From assembly GCA_025617745.1 (NCBI GenBank), contig CM046858.1, positions 33,984,598-34,048,597 on the forward strand: a stretch of DNA of 64,000 nucleotides. The letters are read 5' to 3'. Source of the DNA: Heliocidaris erythrogramma. Lineage: Eukaryota; Echinodermata; Echinoidea; Camarodonta; Echinometridae. Both the position numbers and the translations under genes were made by a program. The notes under the pieces were generated by a model. It made no database searches. It was not told the origin of the DNA and saw nothing but the letters and a program-made list of their open reading frames with translations. Shown piece after piece: positions 46,589-57,808 of the stretch (positions within the stretch are counted from its first letter, which is position 1; each line of letters begins with the position of its first letter).

Positions 46589-46744
46589 GATAACCTGGTT
46601 ATCGAGAAGTCATGTGGAAGGACCGCTTCAGAAGACCTGGCTGAATTCATGTGCACATCACCATCTCTGAGATCAGTGACGATCGAAACAACTATGCATG
46701 ATGTTTTCTACGCCGTGCTTGCTACTAAAGTAGTGCATTCCAAG
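46589..46744 (+). CDS. NLR gene exon: leucine-rich-type module 1
   Basis: 156 nt, phase 0 on both sides, open, with donor GTCAGT. It encodes 52 residues starting DNLVIEKSCGRTASEDLAEF and ending TKVVHSK. The pattern A(S)xDLAxFxC, then a hydrophobic strand, then (H)DxFYxxL and SK, aligns with the exon at 53993-54166. Such phase-0 exons form the C-terminal LRR-like region of urchin NLRs, thought to sense ligands or restrain the NACHT. It is less canonical than the later module, so a diverged repeat. Confidence 0.8.
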
Positions 46745-46749
46745 GTCAG

Positions 46750-47075
46750 TATAAAACAACCGCGTAGCCAGGATTTAATTTTAGGGGGCGGTTGTGAGCA
46801 CGCGAAGCGTGAGAAATTGGTGATGAGCACGCTTCGTATCCTCCCCAGGGTGGTGGGTGCAGGGAGATAACAGCTCGTAGCATCTCTTTGGGGGCGGAAA
46901 GTTAATTCGACGCCCTGACTGTTTTTCATTTATTTTCGACGCAATGCTGTATTGTATGTAACAGGGGTGGGTGCAGGGAGAGGGAGTTTCCCGTCCTCTC
47001 CGGGCGTTTTAGCAAATTTTGAGATAAAGATAACGGCTCGTAGCACCATTTTAGCCATTTTTCTCTTGGGTCGAA
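46750..47075 (+). repeat. Short copy of the poly(G)/satellite mobile repeat
   Basis: GCGTAGCCAGGATTTAATTTTAG at its start (read as GCGTAGCCAGGATTT then AATTTTAG), GGGGGCGGTTGTGAGCACGC, a reduced monomer with TTCGACGCCCTGACTG and GGGTGGGTGCAGGGAGAGG, and the ending TTTTTCTCT. About one and a half monomers are present. It lies in the NLR intron immediately after the exon at 46589-46744. Confidence 0.75.
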
Positions 47076-48277
47076 ATTGATGGGTCAAAATTGATGGAGC
47101 ATATTTATTTAAATGCTCATTTAAGTATAGGAACGACCTTCCAGATTTTTTTAATATCATAGATATTTTAAAAATGTTTTTATGGATAATATCATAGCGC
47201 CCTCGAGAATTCTTCTGTTTCACTCGTCTCTGGAAGATTTTCTTTCAGATAACTCAGGGGCGGCGGAGTGTCTTTCAAAGTGGGGGGGGGGGGGGTGGGG
47301 CACCAGCCAAAAAGGGTACTTTTGGGGAAAAGGGGCACGTACAAGGGGTGACCATTTTGTGACATTGGTATAACCCTACAGTCCATGATCAATACATTAT
47401 CAAACATCATCTTTTTCCTTTTTATTGTCGTCCTGGACACTGCTTCAGCTTCCCCAATTAGCAGTTGTGTGTGATGGTCTAATGACTCATGTGCAAGCGA
47501 GCGAGCAAAATTTTTCAGACTTTTTTCTAATGCTGAATTCCTTTGGTTGAGAAATAATCATAGCAGCAAATTAATTGGGGGAATGGCGAATTATCCCTAG
47601 TTCTTCTTTAGGATTACATCGATATCAACATACTTAATGCGATCTTCTTAATTTCATTATAAATGATAAGAGCTGGCGAACGTAGCGAGCGAGCTTTGGG
47701 GAGATTTTCAGAAAATATTGCCCTTAATATGTGTAAATTGTGTTACATTCGAGCGAGCGGAATAAGAAATCCTTTGCGGGGGGGGGGGGGATAGGCATTA
47801 TGCCCCTCTTGCCTCTAGCTCCACTGCCTTACATTGTAGTAATAATGTGTACATGTTACTACATAAAGCCGCAGCGATTCTTTGAAGTTAGATATGGCCC
47901 TTTTTGTAAGAATCAGTGGGAAATATAGGTAAAAGGGGGCATTTATCCGAAGAGGGGAGCGTGCTTATCAGAGATTGAATGGGGCACTTATAAGAAGTGA
48001 AAAGGCGCACTCATAAGAACAGGGAAAGGGCACATATTGGTAACAATGAACAACCTTGTTGTAGAACCAAAGCCCCCCCCCCCCCCCCCCCAATCCCCCC
48101 GTTCACAACTTCAACAGTTCATATCAATATTATCCCCCGAAGAGCACGGTGGTTTATACCTCTAACACTAACACTCACGGGTGGCGCGCCCGGGGGACCG
48201 GGGGCACAGTGACACCACTTTTTCATGTACCCCAAAAGTGCACGTTTTACATCTGAAGAAATTCCCCCTTTCTCTCT
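47076..48277. other. NLR intron, mosaic of poly(G)-type repeats
   Basis: G runs at about 47282 and 47780, a C run at about 48072, and recurrent GCGAGCGAG words (47496, 47676, 47754) mark decayed dispersed repeats. No exon was recognised. Confidence 0.5.
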
Positions 48278-49355
48278 ACGTTTGTATAATTATGTGGTGC
48301 ACTCGGTGTTGTTTGACCCTATTTCAGGGCGCAAATCTATTTTGAAATGCAGGGGTGGTGGAGGGGGGGGGGGGGGGCACCGCATGATTTAACTTTTGTA
48401 AGACTTGGCTATTAAGGAAGTTGATAAAAAGGGGCCCCGGCATTTGCTCCTGCGACATTTGTACCACAGTCCATATCTCGAAAGGTCTGAGGTTAAGGTC
48501 AAGGTCATAATTTTTTTTTGTTTTGGTTCAGGACAATGTAAAGATTATAGGATTAGGGTTAGGATTAGGTTTAGGTTTAGGATTAACATGGCATAGTTAG
48601 AGCAGAGCAATTGTCGCAGGAGCAAATGTCAAACACCGAAATAAAAAAAAATTGTGACCTTCGTACCCCCCCCCCCCTCCTTTAGATTACCGTGGTCGAC
48701 TGGGCGCTGAACTATCCAAGGTAAATTCAACTTCAAAGCAGCTCTTCATAATCATCTTAGCAAGCAAAGATTCAAAATGAGTTCTTCTCTCTCGGCGCTA
48801 TTTTCATCTGCGCACCACACACCTGTCTGATTGGAATATGGGGCGATATTATATTTGAAGAAGAAAAGTAAAGTTTTCTAATTATATCCAATATCTGACA
48901 TTCATTTAGACATACAGACACATACAAAGACTCACCGACCATCCCCTGCATGTGGTTTGGAATAAGATTAGGTTAACCTGGGAGGTGGAAGAGAGATCTC
49001 TCTTCCACCCCCCTGGGAAAACAAAATGCAAAAAAACCAAGCGTTTGGTGTTGCTTGATTGATTGTATACACATTTATTTCCTATCCATAATTAATAACG
49101 AAATTTACAAAGCAAAGGAAAATACAACATTTTGAAATGAAAATGGAAACCAGTGGAAAACACAGCATTATTTTGTAAGTTCCCTGGAATAAATATAATA
49201 ACATATTTTTCATAAAATATAATTTTAAGGCGTCTGTGTAAACAGAACACGATTATTAATTTTTTGATGAATTTTTAAAGATGTTTTAATAAAGAGAGTA
49301 TGGTACACGAAATAACAAATAAAATAAGATAGGACACGACAAGACATGACAGAAC
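48278..49355 (+). repeat. Duplicated block, copy 1, proximal half
   Basis: Matches 57253-58860 in order and orientation, from ACGTTTGTATAATTAT to AAGACATGACAGAACA. It includes the telomere-like TIR element and an untouched GATTGGAA site where copy 2 carries a hAT-like insertion. Confidence 0.85.
48440..48630. mobile_element. Small TIR element with telomere-like core, copy 1
   Basis: CATTTGCTCCTGCGACA (48441-48457) is perfectly inverted at 48612-48628. Between them lies a GGATTAGGGTTAGGATTAGG run (48549-48584). The partner copy is at 57399-57585. Confidence 0.7.
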
Positions 49356-49356
49356 A

Positions 49357-51590
49357 CAGTGGCGGATCCAGGGGGGCACTTCCGGCCCGGAAGTATCCGC
49401 CCTTTTGTCGATTGTGCCCCCCTTTTTTTTTTTGCTTGTCAGAAAATTATGGAGGGAAACTGGACCCCCATACCCCCGCCCTTTTGTCGATCAGCCACTA
49501 AAAAAAAAGCGAGAGCGAAAAAGCGGGAAAAGTGAGAGGAATTATGTCTAAAAGGCGCTACAAGCCGATATCTGGCTCTCAAAATTTGCTAAAACGTCAA
49601 AGTTTTCGCAATTCGCGCGGGAAGGGGGGAATAACTCTCCTTTCCCTGCACCCACCCCTCTTACCATGGGTCGATCCCTGGTGGAGGGGGTGGTGGTGGT
49701 ATATATCAACAACAAAAAAAATTGAGAGGGGGATGGCCTGTATTATCACCCCCCCCCCCCAATATTTCTGGATAAAATAAATAAGAATGATTAGAAGTAA
49801 GGAAATAAGAAATGCCATAATTTCAATGCGAAATTATCGAAAAAATTCGTTCGCTCGCATTGTTATTCTCAATTAAGGGATAATGAAGGGATAAAGCATT
49901 ATGGGATGCTCTAAAAAGCAAGTTTTATAGACAGATTTTTGAAAAATTCCCTGATGTAGAAGGGGGATATCCCCTCCCACGCCCGCTTTGTCTCTTTGCT
50001 CAGTGGTGTATCTGGGGGGGGGGGGCAGGGGGCACGTGCACCGGGCAGCACTTGGAGGGGACAAAAAATCGCAAAGGAGAGAAAGAAAAATAGAGGCAAC
50101 TGAAGAAAAATCATAATCTTTACGGATAACGCGCCCCCAAATCCGGAGGGTAAGTGGACTAGAAATCTAGTTTTTGAAGGTTTGAAATGCGAAAATTTTC
50201 CAAAGCTCGGTCGCTTTGCTCCCTCGCATAATTACTTTCTTTCAGGTCAGGATCTCGTAATTTGCTCCCCCAGTATATAGTTCTTAAATAGCTTAAAGGG
50301 TTCAAAATGTTTGAAAATATGAAGATGTAATTGTTTTGCTCGCTATATTATATATTAAAGTTTCATAAGACTTCTGCATGAAGTGTATGAAACAGCATTT
50401 GCAAAGGTTCATCTTTTGAAAGAAATCTCAACTTCATGTCGCCTTGCTGAGTTTCTCTACTCTTTCTCAAGCTTATAGAGTTTTCGTTAGTTCTTCTCCC
50501 GATTGTAGAAGTGAGTGAATAGAAAACCGTTGATCAATGTATAAAATTCGAGCTTCTCTACCGCTCAACTGCGGTGGTCAAATGCAAAATTTCCTTGATA
50601 AAATTTCCTTGGCGTTAAAAATTGAAAAATTGGCCGCTCGGTCGCTTAGCTCCTTCGCTTGTACAATAACGTAGATAAGTTTGGGCACTCGGGGGGGGGG
50701 GGGGGGGTGGGCCTAATACGCCACTGGCTTTGCTCCCTCGCATGTGGTGACATGTTGAGTCCAAATAATTGAAAAGCCAGTCCGAGCGTCGAACTATAAC
50801 TTTCCGCTTAAAAAATGTTTTGCTACAAGCCGTTATCTTTCAAATTTGCTATAAGGTCAGAGCCCTCCCTGAACCCACCCCTGTTACATACAGTGCAGTA
50901 TTGCGTCCCAATATCTGAAAAGCAGTCCGAGCGTCGAACTATAACTTTCCGCTTAAAAAATGGTTTGCTACAAGCCGTTATCTTTCAAATTTGCTAAAAG
51001 GTCAGAGCTTTCCCTGCGCCCACCCCTGTTACATACAGTGCAGTATTACGTCCAAATAACTGAAAAGCAGTCAGGGCGCCTAAAAAATTGTTTGCTCCGA
51101 GCCGATTATCTTTCTCTCAAATTTGCTTAAACGTCAGAGATTTCGCGCTCCCTGCACCCACCCCTGTTACATAGAGTGCAATATTGAGTCCAAGTAATTA
51201 ATAAGTAGACGGGGAGTCGAACTATAATTCTTTCGCAATTCGCGCGGGAAGGGGGAAACTTCCCCTCTCTGCATCCACCCATGTTACATATAGTGCAAGT
51301 ATTGCGTCCAGAATAACTGAAAAGCAGCTAGGGCAGTAACCTAACATTCCGCCTAAAAAAAAAATGCTACAACGTCAGAGCTTTCGCAATTCGTGCGGGA
51401 AGGGGAAACTCCCCTTCCCTGTACCCACCCCCTGGGGAGCACGCTTTGCGTGCTCATCACCAATTTCGCACTCTTCGCGTGTCCCACAACCCCCCCCCCC
51501 CCCTAAAATGAAATCCTGGCTATGCGGTTGGATCCTTCACGTCTACCCCCCCCCCCCCCCCCCCCCCCTATTGAAAAATCCTGGCTACGC
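49357..51590 (-). mobile_element. Composite of poly(G) repeat and reversed satellite monomers
   Basis: Copy 2 of the duplicated block has only about 110 bp of unrelated DNA here, so this 2.2 kb was added to copy 1 or lost from copy 2. Its right end (51430-51590) is the reverse of the 29866-29999 terminus. Inward lie about five reversed satellite monomers (50760-51420) and one near 49590-49665. The rest holds G runs (50016, 50691), C runs (49750, 51490, 51547) and GGTCGCTT(A/T)GCTCC words. Confidence 0.65.
49358..49499. mobile_element. 142 bp poly(G)-family repeat with short TIRs
   Basis: Starts AGTGGCGGATC and ends with the complement of AGTGGCTGATC. It contains TTGCTTGTCAG and GGGAAACTGGACCC, which are shared with the insert at about 24663-24945. 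Confidence 0.5.
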
Positions 51591-51869
51591 ATGTGGTGGG
51601 AAGTCTCCCTATACACTGTCAGTTTGACCAATAGGTGACTTAATTATATCTTGGATCAAATTCATTTTGAACCCTCTACTAAAAATACAATCTGTGAGCA
51701 TAGGTTTATCTTAAATTAGATGTGAATGAGATTTCCAAACTTTTGAACCAGTAAATATAAATGTTTCTTTTTTCTTGTAAGCAATGTTCTCGTTTTTGGA
51801 AAGTGGAAAAGTGTTCAGGCTGATTAAAAAAATGCTCCTTTATTATCTTTGGTCCAGTCATATCATGTA

Positions 51870-51896
51870 TAAATAATAATTATAATAATAATAATT

Positions 51897-51930
<34 letters not shown>

Positions 51931-51934
51931 TAAC

Positions 51935-51981
<47 letters not shown>

Positions 51982-51986
51982 TAATA
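51870..51986. repeat. (AAT)n microsatellite
   Basis: More than 100 bp of AAT units with a few interruptions. Only about 35 bp are present at the same place in copy 2 (59242-59276). Confidence 0.9.
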
Positions 51987-53401
51987 GTTGGTTCTTGTAT
52001 CAATAGAGATGTAATCGCTAAAATTGCAAAGCAATACTCAGATATTAACAACAGTACCCATTTTCGTGAATATAACACCAGTTCCCAGCATAACTGAATC
52101 GGTGTCTAATGTTAATGATTGTACACGTACTCTCCTAAAGTTGTGAAGCGTTGTAAAGCGCTATGAGCCTCACGGGAAAAGCGCTATATGAAAATTACCT
52201 ATTATTAACATTATTGAAGTTTCATAGACATATTTTCTCTTGACTATTACATAATACGTGTTTAATTAAACTATAAAAATGAACCATGTGGTGAAGAAAA
52301 ATATTTACATACAATTGCTATGATATCTATTTTTGGGAAAGGGGTGCCAAATCGCATTGCTGAAGTATTTTTAAAGGAAATTTTTAACAAGACGTAACTG
52401 TTAACTAGGTAAAAGAGGGCCAAATTTGAAAATAGTAAATAATTCAATAATAACCCTTCATCCCATCAGCCACGGGCCCATGTCACTATAGTACCGACTT
52501 CATGATACATAGGCCTACTATTTTCTTCATTTGTTCATTCTCATATTATACTCTCAAAAGCACTTGAATGAAATGTTTTACCTGATTAGAATATTTCATT
52601 GTTTCATACAAGAAAACAGAAACACCTCTGTGTGGTTATGTACACCTATAGGCTAAATTATATGTTTATATACATGTATTTATGAGCCATATGCTATACA
52701 TTCATGTGTCTGAGTGTTGGACACATCTATCGAAGACTAAGTTCTGTTGCAGCATTTTGAAATGCAACAAAACAACTCTAAACTCAAATTAAGGGATTAA
52801 GGTGAACAAGTGCTATTCACAATTATTCAGTTAACTAGTTCAAAGGAAAAAGAAGAAAACTCACATATTGTAGCTTTTCAAAGTCTGGGTATATTCAGTC
52901 ATTCAGATCATCAGGACATAAAAAATGATGCTTAGGTAATCCAGACCTGTTTTAGGCTATATCATGAGAGAACAATTGTCATGATTTCTATAAATACTGC
53001 AATGATTCATAAACACTTTTTCTTCACAGATGAAATATCATTCCCATTATTCTCAATATTCATTAGCACAGATTACCTGGCATTGTAGTTTACAAAGTTA
53101 GGTTTTTAATTTTTAAAAAGTAGTCTTCATCAAAGTATAGAGTCTTATCAAAGCATGTGTAGATATAGAACAGGAATATGGGTGTTCAGGCTGTCTACAA
53201 AATGGTAAGGTAAGCTTTACCTGGTATTATCAATTAAGCATCAAGAGGAACTGGAAATAATTATATCACATAGTAATTCCAAAAATGTAGTCAAAATCGT
53301 GATCTTTGCAAGACGAATGATATGTAGATCGGTACATAATACTGCACTGTGATTTCTGTTGCAGGAATCCAATCTGTTAATTTACTATAACTATTTTGTA
53401 G

Positions 53402-53530
53402 ATTGATTGTGCACACGTGACTAAAGTTACCAATCTTTTATCACAAAATCTTCTTGCTACATTGAGAGGTCAGTTACATATTGATGGGCAACAAGACCTT
53501 TTTCATTGGATGGCAGAATTCAAATTGTGA
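53402..53530 (+). pseudogene. NLR LRR-type exon, damaged duplicate
   Basis: After the acceptor TATTTTGTAG a phase-0 frame reads IDCAHVTKVTNLLSQNLLA and RGQLHIDGQQDLFHWMAEF, but stops at TGA 53528. The twin at 60813 lacks about 14 bp present here just before the stop and stays open. This copy is therefore probably skipped or nonfunctional, unless the short form is used as an alternative terminal exon. Confidence 0.55.
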
Positions 53531-53992
53531 AAAAGCTTTCCATTGTCACGAGTTATATGCCTTGCCGATTGATTCAATGATTAGTGATTAACCCTTTAAC
53601 ATCAATATTATCGCCTAGTGAAAACACAATAGCGTTTACCTAAATTATTTTGCCGCAAAAATTTATCTCTATACTCGTCAAAAGGAGGTAGACTAAGCGC
53701 CCTTTTGGCTCTCAACGGACGATAGGAAAGCTTCACCAAATGTCATTTATGCCTTGTCTGGTTGGGTATAGTATAACTTGTATAATGCCATAATATAGAA
53801 GATACAAAAACGAGTGTTTTCTTTATATACAATTGATTAGTCATAACATTTGATTGTTTATACCCCTAGAGGGTGCAGACTGTACAGACGAAGGTCCAAT
53901 TTGTGCAGGATTTGGGTCCTTAATAATCGTTAAAAAGTGTTTAGTTTTCAGTAATTGTGCTAAATCTAGCTTTATCGACAATTATTTAACAG

Positions 53993-54166
53993 ATTGAGAC
54001 CTTTGACATTTGGGAAGTGAATCTCAGTGAACGCCCCTCAGCATCACGTGATCTCGCTAAGTTCATCTGTAAGATGTCTCATCTGAAGAAGCTGACGCTG
54101 CTCTATGGGGTATTGCTACACGATGACTTCTACTCATCATCATCATCGATGGCATCGTCTGCAAAG
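53993..54166 (+). CDS. NLR gene exon: leucine-rich-type module 2
   Basis: 174 nt, phase 0 at both ends, acceptor AATTATTTAACAG, donor GTACTG. It encodes IETFDIWEVNLSERPSASRD, LAKFICKMSHLKKLTLLYGV and LHDDFYSSSSSMASSAK. I recognise the RPSASRDLAxFICKMxxLxxLTL and LHDDFYS.SSSMASSAK pattern as a standard LRR-region exon of sea urchin NLR proteins. It can follow 46589-46744 in frame. Confidence 0.88.
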
Positions 54167-54182
54167 GTACTGATAAGGTCAT

Positions 54183-54645
54183 ATCCTTCTAGTATCTAAC
54201 AATATCAACCTCATTTTTTTTAGTTACAACGGAGGAGTAGTCACTAGTTACGGATAGAAATAAGTTCATTTCACTGCCCATTTATCACGCCGCTAGGACG
54301 AGGCAGGTAAACAAAGTTCATTCTTTATGTCAACGAATATGTTTAGAGTGATGAAAACCTAACGGTTTTGTTGGGTTCCATTTAGCTTTAGAAATGGGGA
54401 TTTTTTTTTAGTGTCCCGGTGTTTGATCTTCGTTTTTCAAACATAATACGTTAACATCTTTCTAGAACTCTAACGATGTTAACCTAATTTAATTCTGTTA
54501 TTTTTTTTTTTTTTTTTGGTTACAATGGAAGAGTAGTCACTTCTAATCATAAAGCAGTTAATAACCGCCCAGTTTATTACACCGCTTGGACAAGGCAGGT
54601 AAAGAAAGTTAACCTTTTTATATGAAATAATATTTATAGAACTAT
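54183..54645 (+). repeat. Intronic tandem duplication after the LRR exon
   Basis: 54183-54360 and 54460-54645 share (T)n, GGTTACAA(T/C)GGA(A/G)GAGTAGTCACT, CGCCGCT(A/T)GGAC and AAGGCAGGTAAA-like blocks. The period is about 275 bp and divergence is moderate. Confidence 0.6.
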
Positions 54646-54739
54646 AAAAACTTGGCGACATTTGTATTTAAAACTTTAAAGCAATCAATGCATAAATTCT
54701 CAATGGATTGTTTGATCGTATCGCAGCCGTATCTCACCT

Positions 54740-54960
54740 TGTAATAGGTATAGTTTTATCATTATTTTTTATTATATTATTTATTGATATTTCTTCAGGG
54801 TAGCCCATTCAACAAAAGTTGATCTTCCATATAAGAATTATTATACACTTAAAATTATGTGAAATACAATCAGGGAAGCATACATATATCAAATGAGCAA
54901 TAACATTGAGTAGTTATAAACGAATTCAATCAAATTAAAACCAAAGTAAACCACAATAAA
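54740..54960 (-). mobile_element. Possible LINE 3' end
   Basis: Read on the - strand, the segment contains GGGCTACCCTGAAGAAATAT, then an AATAAATAATATAATAAA tail, a style seen at CR1-like LINE ends. No coding part is attached, so the call is weak. Confidence 0.35.
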
Positions 54961-55059
54961 TATTCAGTGTCAATAATCCTAACTTTTAAACTTGCTGATG
55001 TGAGTAAGGATAAACAATGAAAATATAAAGGATGAGAAACAGAGAAAGGAAATTGAGCC

Positions 55060-55574
55060 ATCGCGTTGATCGTGCAGCAAACGCACGATTTTTCGGTGAA
55101 CATGAGGGCAATTTTTTTTTATACTCGTACAGTAATTGTACACTCGTGTGACATTCGCACGACCATCGCACAGCTATCGCAAGGTTGCCGCTCGCTTCCC
55201 GTGCAGTACGCGGGATAGTAAGCAGTTATCCCGCGGCAACCCCACGGCTCCCGCACCATAGCCGTGCAGCCACCTTGAGACGGGCCAAACATTTTTCAGA
55301 TGGGCGCCGTATGATTTCTGTGCGGAGGCTGCAGAGACTGCACGGCAGCTGCCCTGAAATTGCACGATTTCCGTACAATCTCCGAGCAGCTAGCCTCTGT
55401 ACTGATTTGCCTCGGCCTGCCCTCGAGGGCCAATACAAGAAATCACACGATGCTCGTAGATAATGTAAACACAAACACCATAGCCCATAGCGCTAAGATG
55501 CCCCCAAAATCGCACGGAAAATCGTAGACTAATTTATCGTACGTCGCCCCGGGCAAATGTAAACTAGGCATTAC
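55060..55574 (-). mobile_element. Relative of the ATCGTACG-packed TIR element, reverse orientation
   Basis: Reversed, it begins TAATGCCTAGTTTACATTTG, then GATTAGTCTACGATTTTCC, GTGCGATTTTGGGGGCATC and GTGTTTACATTAT, matching 4712-4860 step by step. The interior has GTGCAG/GCACGAT-type motifs in place of TACGAT. The far end is not clear, so it may be truncated. Confidence 0.6.
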
Positions 55575-56180
55575 TGTAGCGTACGCTATTGACATGAGAA
55601 CATAACTAAGATATGATCATGGAGTGGCTTCGTGATATGATACGGAGAAGTAAAGAGAAGGAGATTTGGAGAACAGAGACAGAGGTTGGAAGAGAGAGAG
55701 AGAGAGAGAGGAAAGAACTAATAGGACAAATTATAGGGCAATATGCGAATTAAAATTGATTTGCTCTTGTGATGTTGCTTAAGTGTATTTGCCGCGAAAA
55801 CATATCTCTAGACTCGTGAAACATGGGTTTAAAAATTCAATCTGTAAGTTATTTATGATATAGCAGGATAATGCTGATCCAATATAATAAATGTGGGGGC
55901 CTCACAGGCTTGGGTATCCTGGTGGAGGCAGGGATGGAGCAATTTCCCCGTCATTGAGTCCCCTTTTCCCTCTGGGAATTTGAAACAGCGAACGCATCGA
56001 CTCTCACGGATCATGCCCTGTAAGTAAATTATTGAGGGGGGCATAGTTCCCAGCCCCTCCCTTTTCTTACCCTTTAGGTTTCTCAACCTGAGGCGGGACG
56101 GCCGTGGACCCCCTCCCCGATCCAATGTTGTTGTTTTTTCCTTTTCTTCCTCTGTCTACTTCTTTCAATTTCATATTCTT
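55575..56180. other. Unassigned intronic DNA
   Basis: An (AG)n run lies at about 55694-55712. No exon recognised. Confidence 0.4.
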
Positions 56181-56310
56181 TGGGGGGGGGGGGGGGTAAA
56201 TAGATGAGTTGTGGTGGCGGTACCATGGGGGGAAATAAATGAGTCGCGGTGGCGGTACCTTGGGGGGGCTAAATAGATGGGTTGCGGTGGCGGTACCATG
56301 GGGGGATGGG
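56181..56310 (+). repeat. Minisatellite, about three ~40 bp units
   Basis: Units of the form TAAATAGATGAGTTGTGGTG followed by GCGGTACCATGGGGGG recur near 56198, 56235 and 56270, preceded by a G14 run. Confidence 0.75.
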
Positions 56311-57252
56311 GTGAGTGTCTCCGTATCTCGCGATCAGAGCAATTTTCTGATACCCTGTTCGAGAGGAAAATTAACAGTTTCTGGAGGGGTGGTGCTTAAT
56401 TTGTTTGTTTTCTTTCTTTCTTTCCTTCCGCCATTGATCGTGCGTGTGGGTTGTACTAGCTGGAGAGAATAGAGGGAAGAAGTTATCCCCGGTCCTAAGT
56501 CTTTGCTTTCAAAATCCGTGCGTATAGATGGTTGGAAAACGAGCCTAAGGTCGGGGTTTATCTTGTGCATCCTCCTCCTGTCTCCACTATTTTTTTCTCT
56601 CTCTCCATGCACACCGACTATAAGCGGAAAAAGAAAAGATAGTTTTAAGAAGCGGGTGGGGATTTTTTTATGTGTCTCTTTTCCTTTTTTTTTTTTTTTT
56701 TTAGGGGGGGGGGGTGTGTCCGTGTCTTTCAAACACCCACACACAGATTTGGAAAAACGAACACCGAACACGGGAAATATTCTTTCCTCCTTTCTCCAAT
56801 TGAATCTCTTGCTGTCATTGCTATACCGAAAACATATTGCGATAGGGGAAAGGATGAAGGAAACAGATCCTGGGTATCCAGTCTTAGTTTCCCAAACACC
56901 CCCGGGGAAACGCAAATAAGATCGAACTCTCTCACATTCTGTGGATTTGCAACTACCGACGTTTGTGGTAAAATCCAGGGGCGTAGTTGGGGGGGGGGAT
57001 GCATCTCCCGAGAATTTTAGGTAGAGGGGTGGCGTGTACAATCATTCCCATGTTCCGATGAAATAAAAAGATCGAATATGGCAATTATGATATGCAATGC
57101 TAGTTATAAAAACAATAATAATTACTGTCGTATAGGAATTATTAGACGTTTATCTAGTCAATCATACAGTTACAAGGTAAAAACTCTCTTGCTTCTCGTC
57201 GTAAATTCCAGGATCGTAAAAAGATTCACGACAGTACTGCGTGTTTGCAGGT
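56311..57252. other. Unassigned DNA with long overlapping open frames
   Basis: Frames of 235 (-), 138 (+) and 116 (+) codons overlap here. They cross T and G homopolymers and show no family signature. I see no gene. Confidence 0.4.
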
Positions 57253-57398
57253 ACGTTTGTATAATTATATGGTGCACTCGGTGTCGCTTCACTCTCTTTC
57301 AGGGGCGCAAATCTATATTGAAATGCGGGGGGGGGGGGACACCATATGATTTATCTTTTGTAAAACTTGGCCATTTTGGAAGTTGATAAAAAGGGGCC

Positions 57399-57585
57399 CG
57401 ACATTTTTGCTCCTGCGACAGTCCATATCTCGAAAGGTTAAGATCAAGGTCATAATTTGTTTGTTTTTTTTTTGTTCAGGACAATGTAAAGTTTATAGGA
57501 TTAGGGTTAGGATTAGGGTTAGGTTTAGGTTTAAGATTAACATGGCAAAGTTAGACCGGAGAAATTGTCGCAGGAGCAAATGTCA
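57399..57585. mobile_element. Small TIR element with telomere-like core, copy 2
   Basis: TTGCTCCTGCGACA near 57408 is inverted at 57565-57584 (TTGTCGCAGGAGCAAATGTC). The core at 57498-57540 has GGATTAGGGTTAGGATTAGG-type repeats, longer than in copy 1. Confidence 0.7.
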
Positions 57586-57808
57586 TACACCCGGAAAAAA
57601 AATTGTGGCCTTCGTTCCTCCCCCCCCCCCCCCCCCCCCAAACAATAGATTGCCGTGGTCGACTGGGCACTGAATTTGTCTACAATCCAAGGTAAAGTCA
57701 ACTTCAAAGCAGCTCTTCATAATCATCTTAGCAATTAAGCAAAGATTCAAAATGAGTTCTTTCTCTGAGCTATTTTCATCTGCGCACCACACACCTGTCT
57801 GATTGGAA

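Larger units (their letters stand above)
51591..53560 (+). repeat. Duplicated block, copy 1, distal half
   Basis: Matches 58970-60960 from ATGTGG(T)GGGA to TTTCCATTGTCACGAGTTAT. Differences are scattered, and copy 2 lacks about 30 bp around 52143-52170. It includes an LRR-type exon at its end. Confidence 0.88.

Noticed and set aside
48549-48584. A true telomere or chromosome end
   Set aside because: The GGTTAGG-type units are few, imperfect, inside a TIR element and present in both copies of an internal duplication.
51863-52078. Frame encoding long polyisoleucine
   Set aside because: Translation of the (AAT)n microsatellite.
56334-57041. 235-codon - strand frame, overlapped by 138- and 116-codon + frames
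   Set aside because: The frames cross poly(T) and poly(G) runs (giving PPPPKKKKKK), have no domain pattern and mutually overlap; chance openness is likelier.
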